This document shows, one piece after another, positions 11,888 to 21,769 of a DNA stretch of 64,000 bases. The stretch is from Albugo candida. Lineage: Eukaryota > Oomycota > Peronosporomycetes > Albuginales > Albuginaceae. The translations under genes and the position numbers were made by a program. Position 1 is the first letter of the stretch; each line of letters opens with the position of its first letter. The stretch covers positions 916,553-980,552 of the forward strand of contig CAJNAR010000168.1 in assembly GCA_905220665.1 (NCBI GenBank), read 5' to 3'. A model generated the notes under the pieces. That model saw only the letters and a list, made by a program, of their open reading frames with translations, did not search any database and was not told the DNA's origin.

Positions 11888-12075
11888 TGTTTGTTTGCTT
11901 TTTTCTTCTTTTGTTACGTTCTTTGGATGGATTTTTATCGAATGAATGGTCAAAAGGGTAGAATGAAAGGTATGACTTAAGTGAGTATCCACGGTGCTGA
12001 CAAAATTGCGTGTACTGACAAATGTGTCAGCTGTAAAGGTCTTTTAGTGAATTGAAGTAAAGAGTACAGTTTTAT

Positions 12076-12359
12076 TCAGAATAAGAAGCGAAAGTATATG
12101 TAAACTAAAGATCCGAGACCGATTGCAACTAGAAAAGCTGCCAGCATTGTCGTGTCTGTTGTGTGATGTCTTTCCTGTTTGAAAGCTGATTCAAATAAGG
12201 AAATTAGAGTCAATGTTTATATACGGTGTTAATTTTCGTACTGTTGGATGGAATCGCGTATCGGGATCGTAATTGAGCGGCACTCAGATTCGAATCTTGG
12301 ACGGCTCCACCGCGATGATAGCGCTGCCGGAGCTCAGTAGCTGACATATCGTCATCCAT
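12076..12359 (-). CDS. Small C-tail-anchored membrane protein (75 aa)
   Basis: Two exons, 12242-12359 and 12076-12185, separated by a 56-nt GT...CAG intron with a CTAAT branch-like site. Splicing joins AIPSNT in phase with FKQERHHTTD. The protein starts MDDDMSATELRQRYHRGG and repeats a related helix further on (SAAQLRSRYAIPSN), so it holds two LRxRY modules. It ends in a single 20-residue hydrophobic helix followed by YFRFLF and the stop, typical of tail-anchored ER or mitochondrial proteins. I do not recognise the family. Coding status rests on the clean splice, the frame continuity and the ordered layout (soluble repeat, linker, membrane tail). An in-frame Met at 12347 is an alternative start. 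It lies about 190 bp upstream of importin beta on the same strand. Confidence 0.7.
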
Positions 12360-12431
12360 AATCGTTGAAAACGTGAGCAAATTATTCTATTGGAAGAGTC
12401 CTTTCGACTCGATAAATATCTTTTGATATTA

Positions 12432-12648
12432 TTAGCTCTGCATCCGATCACAGGCTTCTAAAAGCCTCACTATGCTTCGATAGTCTTCTACAAAAAGAGC
12501 GATTTCGGAGGTCGGCAAGTTGAAACTAGCGCTGAAAGTGTATATGTGTGGAGGGAAGCGAGCTAAGGCGACTACTAAGGTAAGAAAGCTGACCATCGCA
12601 AATGATTCGTCGACGATAATGATATGCGATACTTTTTCAATCGCTTTT
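12432..12648 (-). pseudogene. Hypothetical ORF, possible 3' exon of an unrecognised gene
   Basis: The frame is open from a TAA at about 12,650 to the stop at 12432. It includes VSHIIIVDESFAMVSFLT, ARFPPHIYTFSASFNLPTSE and FVEDYRSIVRLLEACDRM. An ATG at 12596 would give 54 residues. Upstream on the same strand a second open frame (MVSTAIKGDSDGDLAIMIRG, near 12,720) could be its 5' exon, but no splice pair joins them cleanly. Composition looks protein-like (amphipathic helix at the end). I do not recognise it; it is either an intron-containing small gene or a fragment. Confidence 0.3.
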
Positions 12649-12816
12649 TAAACTGACAATCTCCTCTAATCATAATTGCCAGGTCCCCATCTGAGTCGCC
12701 TTTGATAGCGGTGCTCACCATAATGAGCTACACCTCGGTGATTTACGTAAAACACTAAAACATTTGCATCTTTATATAAAGGGCTCGTGTGCCGCAATAC
12801 CAATTACTACTTATTA

Positions 12817-13392
12817 TTACGTGATTGCCTTTTTGCATGAGAGGCTCCTATAAAGCCCGTTTACACAAATCCGTTCTTTCCTTTCCAATGAAGCAAAGTC
12901 TGGCGATATAGAAAGCTCGTCTTTGTGTACGTAGACTTCCCGAAACTTGAAAGTAGAGGCGCTCTGATAGAGTACTTTGGCTGTGGCTCGAACAACAGAT
13001 CCATTCTCAATACTAATAAAGCCAGGAGAAGATTGTGGGAATCCTGTGAGAAGCTTTTCCAATTCTCCTTGACTGTCGCTTGGCACAAGTCCGTATATCA
13101 CACGAAAGTAATTTGAAGTTCTTTGGGCTGTCAGCGCTCTAGCTAGACTCCAAAAGCCAAAGAAGTGATGGCTTGCGCGCTTTCTTTGCATCCACTGCAA
13201 TAAGATGAAGCTAGTCCAGATGAAGAATGGAGTAATATGACACCAAGTAATTGCTAAGCTTCCTGAGATCGGTATGCGCGCAAAAATAAAACATTCAGCA
13301 TTGTTGATTCTAATGTGTTTTACAAGAATTCTATGTGTGGTAGTAGTTGCGACGAAATTGCTCCTTGTAGGGTGCGACTTGTGCCAAGTCAT
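12817..13392 (-). CDS. Hypothetical protein with one membrane helix (191 aa)
   Basis: ORF of 191 codons with a true ATG at 13392. A hydrophobic segment at about residues 45-66 (ITPFFIWTSFILLQW) is followed by a basic stretch (QRKRA) and a soluble domain containing VIYGLVPSDSQGELEKLL and VYVHKDELSISPD. I do not recognise the family. Length and the segregated hydrophobic/basic pattern argue for coding, but no neighbour or domain confirms it. It could be one exon of a larger minus-strand gene including the frames at 13,419-13,836. Confidence 0.35.
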   Translation of the reverse strand: MTWHKSHPTRSNFVATTTTHRILVKHIRINNAECFIFARIPISGSLAITWCHITPFFIWTSFILLQWMQRKRASHHFFGFWSLARALTAQRTSNYFRVIYGLVPSDSQGELEKLLTGFPQSSPGFISIENGSVVRATAKVLYQSASTFKFREVYVHKDELSISPDFASLERKERICVNGLYRSLSCKKAIT

Positions 13393-13418
13393 ATGTAGGA
13401 TCTAAGTCGCTATGATTA

Positions 13419-13836
13419 CTATGTGTATCCGTTAAACAGTCCTGAGAACTTGGACTGAAAGACAATCAAGGCAAGATCGACATATAGATAGCTCCTGTTC
13501 AATCCAACGGAACCAAAGTCGTCGTGTATAGCAAACAGCATCAATACGTCGGAAACGTGACACAATGGATAAAATCTGACCCCCAATGAAATGAAAAGCT
13601 TGCGGCTTCTCTCTTTGCCAGTCAACAGAACTCCCACGCAAAATATGAACATGAAACAGGACTTGTACAAAATTACAGCACCCTGCGATTGCGTCTCGAC
13701 TTGAAAAAGAAGAAACCGATCGCAAACATGACAACGCCAAAGTATCATGATTTGAGGCAGAGCCAACCGGTACGTATTTATAAAACTGAAAGAAACAACT
13801 AGAAAGGGTGCCGCAAATTTTCAAATCGGGCATCAA
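13419..13836 (-). other. Two overlapping minus-strand open frames, gene uncertain
   Basis: Two frames are open on the minus strand. One (13432-13833) has little structure. The other (13419-13766) encodes hydrophobic segments such as SCFMFIFCVGVLLTG. Only one can be real; the hydrophobic frame looks more protein-like and could precede the ORF at 12817-13392 by splicing. I cannot name either. Confidence 0.25.
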
Positions 13837-14175
13837 TGAGGGATTGCAGCATGAAATGGAGGTGATGGTAGACCAACATCACCGTCAACCACCGTACTGA
13901 ATCAGAATCGCAGCACTGACTTTACGATTTACTATTATGGACGACAAAGAAGCATGAGGAGGCTGTCAAAGGATGTAACAATAGCAAGTACCGCCAAAAT
14001 GTATCGCGGCGAAAGCAGAAGATACTACAAGTACGTCAAGCTGACAAGAGAAGTGAGCATGTATCCGATATATTAGTGCAAGCGTACTAGGAACCATTCT
14101 CCTAGGAGATTGCAGTACTCTTCGTCCGCCCAAGACGAGCATTCAGCAATCCGGAGGTACTCTCTGCCCATTTTA
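13837..14175. other. No gene seen
   Basis: About 340 bp with short ORFs only. I see no repeat, RNA gene or protein similarity. Confidence 0.4.
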
Positions 14176-15030
14176 TCATTTCTTACAAATCATACTTTTC
14201 AACAATTTTAGGGGGTTGGAAGAGGAAAAATTTGATTTGGAAGTTGACTGCTGCGCATGTTTCGGTGATGACTTTGATTTTTCAAGCGGGACTATAGCCA
14301 CAGAGTAATCCACACGCATTCCATCCGGACTTCTTTCTAGCTCCATGCTATAGTGCAATTGCTCAAGAACTGCCTTTCCAAAAACATATTGACTGTCGGT
14401 GCTTTTCATTACTCTCAATTTGTTAACCTTGATTTCGTGTAAAGACGGAAATTGCACAATTACAAACGTGGCTTTTGTACGTTGGAATCTTCCAAACAAA
14501 TCAGCTGGTATTTCTAGAGCATCCGTATCGAAAGAAAAGTAGTAATCTCTGGCAAACCATAAGCTCTTATTTGTGTCTTTCACGTCACCAAATGACACAG
14601 CCACCTTCATATCTTGGACCAATTTGATACCATTGTCTACTATTTCACCATTTTTTTCTTCATAGACACGTTCGAATACCATCATGTCACGTGGCCCAGA
14701 TGAAGGGACTCGAGTGACTCGAGTGTTTGAAGCGAAAACCGCCATTGTTTCTTCACACGTCTCGAGATTCTTCTCGTGTAATATAATCATTTCTAATCCA
14801 TACGATTCAATGCACACATTCTTGCAATCTTTCAGCTTCAAGTTGGCTTGGTCGATGTCTTTCAAAATATCGGGCCAAAGTTTGACTTCGTTGTCTTCAA
14901 CGTATCTACATCGGTCGCCACTCAATGTGACGCGCACACCATTCGCATACGGGCACGTGCATCGAACTTTATTCACGGCCATTGATAACCAAAATAGTCC
15001 AAGAATGATACGACTGCGAAATTCTCTCAT
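14176..15030 (-). CDS. Putative secreted protein (284 aa), candidate effector
   Basis: The open frame extends upstream to 15204, but the ATG at 15030 gives a clear N-terminal signal peptide: a basic start (MREFRSR) then hydrophobic IILGLFWLSMAV before NKVRCTCPYANG. The mature part (about 260 residues) has six cysteines in its first 80 residues (CTCPY, DRC, DCKNVC, TCEE) and a Ser/Lys-rich tail ending KSMICKK. It contains no RXLR, CHXC or crinkler motif. I do not recognise a family. The position at the edge of the gene-poor zone and the secretion signal fit an oomycete secretome gene. Coding confidence is good because of length and the signal peptide; function is unknown. Confidence 0.6.
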   Translation of the reverse strand: MREFRSRIILGLFWLSMAVNKVRCTCPYANGVRVTLSGDRCRYVEDNEVKLWPDILKDIDQANLKLKDCKNVCIESYGLEMIILHEKNLETCEETMAVFASNTRVTRVPSSGPRDMMVFERVYEEKNGEIVDNGIKLVQDMKVAVSFGDVKDTNKSLWFARDYYFSFDTDALEIPADLFGRFQRTKATFVIVQFPSLHEIKVNKLRVMKSTDSQYVFGKAVLEQLHYSMELERSPDGMRVDYSVAIVPLEKSKSSPKHAQQSTSKSNFSSSNPLKLLKSMICKK

Positions 15031-15204
15031 GTTAAGGGAAATGGGCTGTGTTGTACGGAGTAAATACCAAAATGATACAAAGATTTCCAAAACTTGGCTC
15101 AAGTATTTTGATCGCAGTGTCGTCATCGTCATCAGCTTTGGCCAATTAAAGATATGCAGACCATGGTTGGAACCTCGGTGTTGGCGTACTTTCTGTTGAT
15201 CCAT

Positions 15205-16723
15205 TCAGAAAACGCAGTTCTAGATTAAGAAAAAGGTAGCAAGCAGCTGGCTTTTTAGGGTTCAGACCCGTGTGCCCATCCCTACAACAAATCTAGAATA
15301 CCTTTGAAGATCATCAATATGTACCCCATCGCATTTGATTGAGAATAAAAATTTTGCTCTTGATTGCGACAACACTGCTTTATAGAAGAATACGAAGCAG
15401 CAGAAAGCAGCCGTTTCAACAAAAGCAGAATCACATGCGTCTGTTTACCACTATTATGTAGTCTTTGTTCTATAGCATGCATCGATCACAAATTTGGAAC
15501 ATTACACCTTAAGAAATATTTATATCAGAGAGAATTCATGTATATTTTGATTACTTCCTCTTGTCCACTCATTTTGATAAACCTGAATCAAAATCTGAAA
15601 GGTAACACAAACGCTACATATAAAATACAAAAGTGATAAAATAAGCAAAAAAATTGTCACCGCTTTTTTAAAGACAAAATACGCGAGGTATTCGTGCAGA
15701 GAACACTAACCAGCGAAATGCCGTCTTGTGGTATGTAAGAACCCGTTTCTAATATTAATTTTTGTGACCATGCTCTTGGCTCACTACAAAGAGATTCTCG
15801 CGTTCCACGAGGGATCAAATTTCATGTATGGTGATCTGTGAATACCTTGCGCTCAGTCGTTATTGTGCAAGTAGTGTGAGAGTCGCTTATATGATACCAG
15901 GATTCTCATGGCGGGGCTGCGGAAGATTTTTGCAGATAAATTCCTTACAACCGAAAAAAATGGATTAGAAACAGTCTCAACCATAAAGAATATGCTTAAT
16001 TGGAAGCGAGTGCACCACAACATCTGCAAAGGAGGCCGGCTCAAGCCTGTACAGCTATCCTATTGGTTTGATAGTGCAGACGATATGGATGTCCCATTTG
16101 TTAGACAAGCGACATCATCGCGCTGCAGCATATGGACTCGATAAATCCAGTTCGTAGTATCTTTGATAGGCGTTCGCATTCGAAATAGAAGTTAGGAGCG
16201 AGTACTAAATTGTATATTATGATGATCAGCTTCATCAAAATATGGCAGGAATTCAATCGGATATTTCTTAGTCTGTCTCCCACACACACATTTACAAGAA
16301 GACGCTCTCTTTCGCGTTTCTCATATGCTACAAAGGAACTATCAACAAAACCAACCTCATGTCGATTTTTTTCAACTCACCAGCTTTTGGCATCAGCATT
16401 TTATCGATACAGCTTTCAGATGCGCTTCGAAATGGCAATCGTACAAACAGTTCACGTCTCAGATAACATGCTTATCGATTTTGATATGTGAGATAACATA
16501 TAAAAGCTATGGATAGAGTCACAGCTGCTGAGATTCAATTAGATGAGCAAGGCTCACGATCGGTCTATTGTGAAACATCTCTCCTTCTATATCCATTCAA
16601 AAGAGACACACCGCTGCGAATGAAAAGGATAGAGAGAGTAGTGCCAACGGGATCATTGTGCAGCGGCACGCTCAATTAAGGAGGTATTGTCGGGCGATTT
16701 CTATTTGTTCAATGTTAAAAGCC
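15205..16723. other. No supported gene
   Basis: About 1.5 kb. The longest ORF (15908-16144, 78 codons, plus strand) shows no recognisable domain or signal. A small CA microsatellite-like run (CACACACA) lies near 16,280. I see no transposon signature. Confidence 0.4.
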
Positions 16724-18900
16724 CTACAAGAATGCATTATATCGAGTCTTCATACTAAATCGCTTTTGCCCGCTCTTATCTGTAGATTTTTCAGCTCGCT
16801 CATTAGAGTCTTCATCATTACTATGGCTTCTACAGTCTGATAATAGTTTTACTATGTGCTTGTTGCATCTCAATGATCGTGTTGCGGTATCATCAAGCAT
16901 CCCTATTTGTTCATTTACTGTCGACACTTGATCTCACTTGTATGAGAACGTACTTTTGACCTCTCTGTTGGACTTAGATTGACCAGTTTGTTGCCTTCCA
17001 GTATCGATCTGACGGGATTGATGAATTATCGTCACGTCGTTGATCTTAAATGTTGCGTCCCAGTCGTCTTGTATTATTTTCCAATCTGATTTATATGCTC
17101 ATCAAGTTTCTTCGCCTGTAACACCAGTAGCTTGTCCTAAGCTTTCATTTGGTGCTTGTAGCTCAAAAAGTAAACGTGCGCCTCTTTTCCTTTCCACTTC
17201 TTATAGGCTATGGGAAATTCAGACTCAGCAAGACACAACTTGATTGTGAGTCGACTCTCAAAGATCCTATTTCTAGCTGATAATTTTATATACATTTGCT
17301 CAAGATCTTGTTCTTGCCTTGTGACCCGAGACCTCCAATAACTGCGTGAGATGTTCCTTTTCAGCTTTTTTTGGTGAGCAGAATTACGCTTTGCATCAAA
17401 CTCTGCTTCAAGGAAGCAGATCGGTATGCTTTCTGTCAATGCCTCCAACAGAGATTCCACTAGTCCTTTTCCTAGGCGTGCCTTTGCGTTATGACGGCTC
17501 GGAAGCAGCATCTTGCAACTTCCTAAACGAGTTCTACCACACGTATCCTATTATTCGATAGCTTCCAATTGGCTCCATTCCTTTGCCGAATACTTTTCCC
17601 TGTTTCGCGACCTCTCCTCGGAGTAAAGCAACGCTCTTTACCGATTCAGATTTTAGCTCAGCAAATTTTCGCTTCAACCATGTCTTCTGGCAGAGATGGG
17701 GTAAAACTCGACGTTTTTGCGCAAATGCACTCTGCTTCATCTCTCGGCTTCAAAATAAAAGTTTCTGCGCTTAAGCACAAAAAGATTTGATGATAGGTTC
17801 AATATGCTGAGCTTCCTGAAAGCAGTCTCCTTTTCCGAGTATGTAAGTTCGAGGTATCAATACCTTCTCTCCTCGTTCATTTGCCCTCCTTTCTGTAATT
17901 TTTGTCGCACTATTTTTGTCAATTGATGGATCATATTTTTTGTAGGCGTCCTTCCCAAACTGTTGGATCCTCATTTCTGATTATAGAAAAGGATGTCCAA
18001 GAACGATACTCTCCTGTTTTGAGTTATTTGAAGGAAAAGTGCTTCCTCACACGGTACGTGAAGTGATATGCTATCGCCATACAACTTTATAATCACGAGT
18101 AATCCAGGTTGTGCTTAGAGTCATCAAATCTTCACTGGGATTAGCGTCTATATCCCTTAGTACATTGTACCTCAGCGCGGTCATGGATTGATATGCTTAA
18201 GAGGAACGTAACCAACGTCTACCATGCGGGTATGCTGGTCCCCTTCCTTTCAGAGCTTTTCTGCTCAACAAACCTTTAATAGAATATTGGTTGAGGTTAC
18301 AAATGTACAGCCCGCCACGACTGAAGATCATGTACTGCTTGCCTTCTTGGCTATGTATTGCTACAAGGTCTTGTCTGGATGCGCTGATTTGTAATCATGG
18401 CCATCTCCTTGTAGACTGCCAGACATCTTCCTGAAGCGCTGACTGTCAAATTAGTGGGTAAACAATCTCTTCTTACTGCGTAGAAGCTAGTACCTCCCAA
18501 GTATTCTCCTGTGAATAGTAACATTTTCGCTGACACAAAACTTCTGCGCGCGTACAACTACTTGCTTACGCTCGAATATTTTTTTCTTGTCATAAAGTTC
18601 CAATCATACGAGCACCAATCTGACAATTTTGTTTCTCGAAAGCGAACAAAGCTTCGATACCAAAATTCACTCGTCGTCTTTGTCTTCTGGTATGACTACT
18701 CCTGTAAAGCAGGTAGCTTTTTTGCTAAAAGGTGTTCACATAATTCTTAACAGAAAATACAAGCAGCTCGACGTCTGTTTGCTACGATTACGACCTGCAG
18801 CGAGGCATAGTCGAAATCTGAATAACATGTAAGGATTCTCTTCTCACAAAAAAGCTTCGAAAGCATCATTGTGACTGCTTTGCACAGTCACAATGTTATT
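16724..18900 (-). pseudogene. Decayed gene, possibly a CFAP57-like WD40/coiled-coil flagellar protein
   Basis: The minus strand contains consecutive protein-like pieces in shifting frames with several stops. In gene order they are: VVIPEDKDDE and ILVSKLCSLSRNKIVRL (about 18,700); MIFSRGGLYICNLNQYSIKG (about 18,300); MTALRYNVLRDIDANPSEDL with MTLST (about 18,150); then charged helical stretches (17,100-17,750) such as LEQMYIKLSARNRIF and KWKGKEAHVYFL. Beta-propeller-like pieces followed by coiled coil, and the NPSED...LST phrase, recall CFAP57/WDR65, a ciliary protein. This is memory-based and weak. The strand-consistent series of broken pieces supports a dead gene more firmly than the name. 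Similar fragments may extend to about 20,240. Confidence 0.35.
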
Positions 18901-20250
18901 ATTTTGCGCCTTCTTCCCTCTGCTGCTTTATGCTTTAACTACTAAATGCATTCTTATTTTGCTCCATTCGTGATATGGCGTCTCCCGAGGCAAGCGCTGT
19001 ATATATAAGCGCCATACTGAGATGCATCCTGAGCTTTGATCATGGAAAGAGTCTGCATAGTTGGTGGATAGTTGTCGTGTTCCAAAATACTTCTATATGT
19101 TGCTGGGATGATATGAACCGGCTCGCGGTATTTACTTCATAAGCGCTTAAAAGTTACTCATGGACTCAAATTCCGCTCGTTTTTGTGTGTGGTTTTTGTT
19201 GATGTATGTGACAAGGTACGGAGTATCACAGAGCCGCACCCTGCGGGTAACAAATGTAACGGAATATTACGCTTTAGTGATTCATAGATTCCTTCATATA
19301 TTACTAGGTGAGAAAATTGGGATTTACTTTACTCTTAGTGTCCACAAAATTGTCGGCTTGCTAGGAAGCAGTGTCATATGATCTCGTATTGATACCACTA
19401 ATGAAGTGTCGAAAAATCACAAAATCGTTTCCGGAGGTTCGAGATATCCTCTCCAACCACATGATTCTGACCAAATCTGGGCCTTCAAGCACAGTAGCGA
19501 TATATTGCTTTCTCCATTCCGTCCCACGACACAATAGCAGTCTTGTTGACTCTTGTGACGGGATCTCCAAATGAGAATGCCTGACGATTCTCTTAAAATT
19601 TCTATTTTCCTTTCCACAAGTCGAAATCTACATTGGTGTCGCGATGAAAGAAATGACAAGCTCCGTGTTTGTGTTATAGTAGTGCTTCAGAAGGTCCAGT
19701 GACATTTCGGAAGGATATTTGGCGTTACCTGTGCCATTGCATGTGCACTTTTCATTCCAGAGTTGATGAAACCCTGCGTAAGATAAGAAGAGAGTTCTAA
19801 TGGTTGGCGGTATCCCCTGAATCTGATGCGATGCGAGTGATGTAAAGACTACCGACGTATGGCGCCAATTTGCTCAACCGTGATACCCTTGAAGCAATAT
19901 TGGGTGGGGTCTAAACGCTGTGATCCCTTCCTTCTTTGGAAAGCGTGCGAAACATTCCGGTATCTTTGCATCGGCCCCTGTATTCAATGTCGCACTTTTA
20001 CCACCTCGAACGAGAGACCTGCGTAGACACAATAACACGCTCTGATCCCACGCGAAAATGTCTTGCGATAGTCTAGCATTGCTGTGATATGGACACGTTG
20101 TTCGGAGCCATACGTGTCATTCGATAGGCAGAGACTCGCTATTGGGATATTGTGAAGGCGCTTGCTGGCGGCCACCAAATTTGCAATGACTAAGAAAGCA
20201 ATTGGTTGTGGAAAGTATGGAAATTTCAATTTGAAAGCCACGTCTCATAT
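18901..20250. other. No intact gene; possible continuation of decayed minus-strand gene
   Basis: Minus-strand pieces such as TAIVSWDGMEKAIYR and the 85-codon ORF at 19,984-20,241 (IAFLVIANLVAASKRL...) might be the N-terminal beta-propeller of the upstream pseudogene. Every frame is broken. Nothing else is visible. Confidence 0.25.
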
Positions 20251-20439
20251 CTCTCAGTCAGTAAAATTGGGTGAGGCGATTTGCCCATTAGATCTCTTTA
20301 TTACACGGAAATACGTCAAGCCATAGGACAAATAGCACCAAGCCCATCGAATAATGATGTGACGCAGCGTATACGCACTAAAATGAAGTCAACTGGTGAA
20401 AAAGGACAAAGCACTTGGCTCGTTCCAGGCCAAGTTTCA

Positions 20440-20954
20440 AGTCTAATTGCGTCTTGTCGGAGCTGAAGAGATCAGAATTGGAGCCAATCCTTCCGGACTT
20501 TGCTCAGGTGTTATCGCGTATGCGAAATTGTCTTTCTTTCATGAGCTATTTATCCAAGAAGGTCCAAATAGTACCACTTTCGAGAACCAACAATTAGGGA
20601 TATTGCATCCTCTTCTATTTCTGCACGTAGTGCCGTGAGCAATGAATCTTTTGTGATCCCACTGCAGTGAGTTTCTATCGTACCAATTGACACAATGCGC
20701 AACGTTGCCCACTTTTTAGCAAACTCCGAGAACATCGCCTTACTATCGATCGATTAGCAACTCGAATCATTGTGAATCTTCTGCAAGAAACGTGGATATG
20801 ATGTACATGAAGCAAGAGACAGTGATCCCACCGAAAAATTAAGAGCTAGTACGGCGAGCACTGCTTCAAGCGTCTTGTCCGTGGTTGCTTCCTTTTGTGA
20901 GCCAAAAATGGTCAAACACCACTTCATCTCGCGACTCGCAAGCGTCATCATCCA
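20440..20954 (+). pseudogene. Decayed protein-coding fragment, family not recognised
   Basis: Plus-strand coding-like pieces in two frames: SELEPILPDFAQVLSRMRNC, then DRLATRIIVNLLQETWI at about 20,750. A one-base frame change follows to YDVHEARDSDPTEKLRAST and CEPKMVKHHFISRLASVIIQ, which stops at 20,960. The helical pieces look like HEAT or similar repeats, but I cannot name a family. It lies directly before the ankyrin fragment on the same strand and could be part of the same dead gene. Confidence 0.3.
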
Positions 20955-21694
20955 GTGATGCAAGCTTTGTTGAAAACCAAAGGCATTGAGAACTTTATCA
21001 ACCATCAAGACAATAATGGTAACACGGCTTTACATTTTGCTGCCGCAGCATCCAAACACGAGGAGAGTAGCACGATGGTTCAGCTTCTTCTCGAAGCCGG
21101 TGCGAATGTGGATGTTATGAACCATAAATATCTCGGTCCAAGTGCTGTGCATATACTTACGTTGACCAAGGATGAGCCTATAATAGTATGCATGCTACTC
21201 GACTGCAGAGCGAGTCCGAGTGCAAGAGTTGATTAAAGTACGCTTTTGCATATTGCTGCACGACGTGGCTTCCCAAAGGTAGCGCATCACTTAGTTCGAA
21301 ATGGAGCATCTCACAGCGCAAGGAATCAGAACGGTTTGATGTGCGTCGAAGTGGCATCAAACTGTGTGAGATACGCAATGTTTAAAGGAATCACTTCGAC
21401 ACAACCGTACGTTACTATCTCGCATCGTCGTCGCTGCATGTTGTGTGATAGACAATTGTATGGACAGAAGCGGAGAAAACTGTGCATTTTTTTCATCACT
21501 TAGTTGGACGTGTGAAAAAGGAAAATTCGGAAAACTGCTATGATTGTGGTCCTTTGTACTGCAAGAATTGTTTGGTCGAACAGAATCTTTCACGCACTAT
21601 ACCAATTCGACTTTATCGATCGAAGGACGACGATTCGTCAAGGCAATTCTTTTGCTTTCAATGTCATTGGATCATACATACGCACATCACGTAA
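20955..21694 (+). pseudogene. Ankyrin-repeat plus FYVE-like zinc-finger gene, disrupted
   Basis: Three ankyrin-type repeats are readable: NGNTALHFAAAASKHEE with VQLLLEAGANVDV, then PSAVHILTLTKDEP with LLDCRASPSA, then TLLHIAARRGFPKVAHHLV with NGASHSARNQNG. A TAA at about 21,234 interrupts the frame between the second and third repeats and no GT-AG intron can remove it. Downstream, a frame change near 21,480 separates RRRCMLCDRQLYG from NCYDCGPLYCKNCL. Together these look like a zinc finger of FYVE-like spacing (CxxC...CxxC...CxxC). The intact gene was probably an endosomal or signalling protein. One stop plus one frameshift make it a pseudogene unless the assembly has errors. Confidence 0.6.
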
Positions 21695-21769
21695 TCAATC
21701 AACACAATGCACTCGTATTTACACTCGGTGACACTATTACTATCGACTCGGTAAATTGCGAGTAAATAG

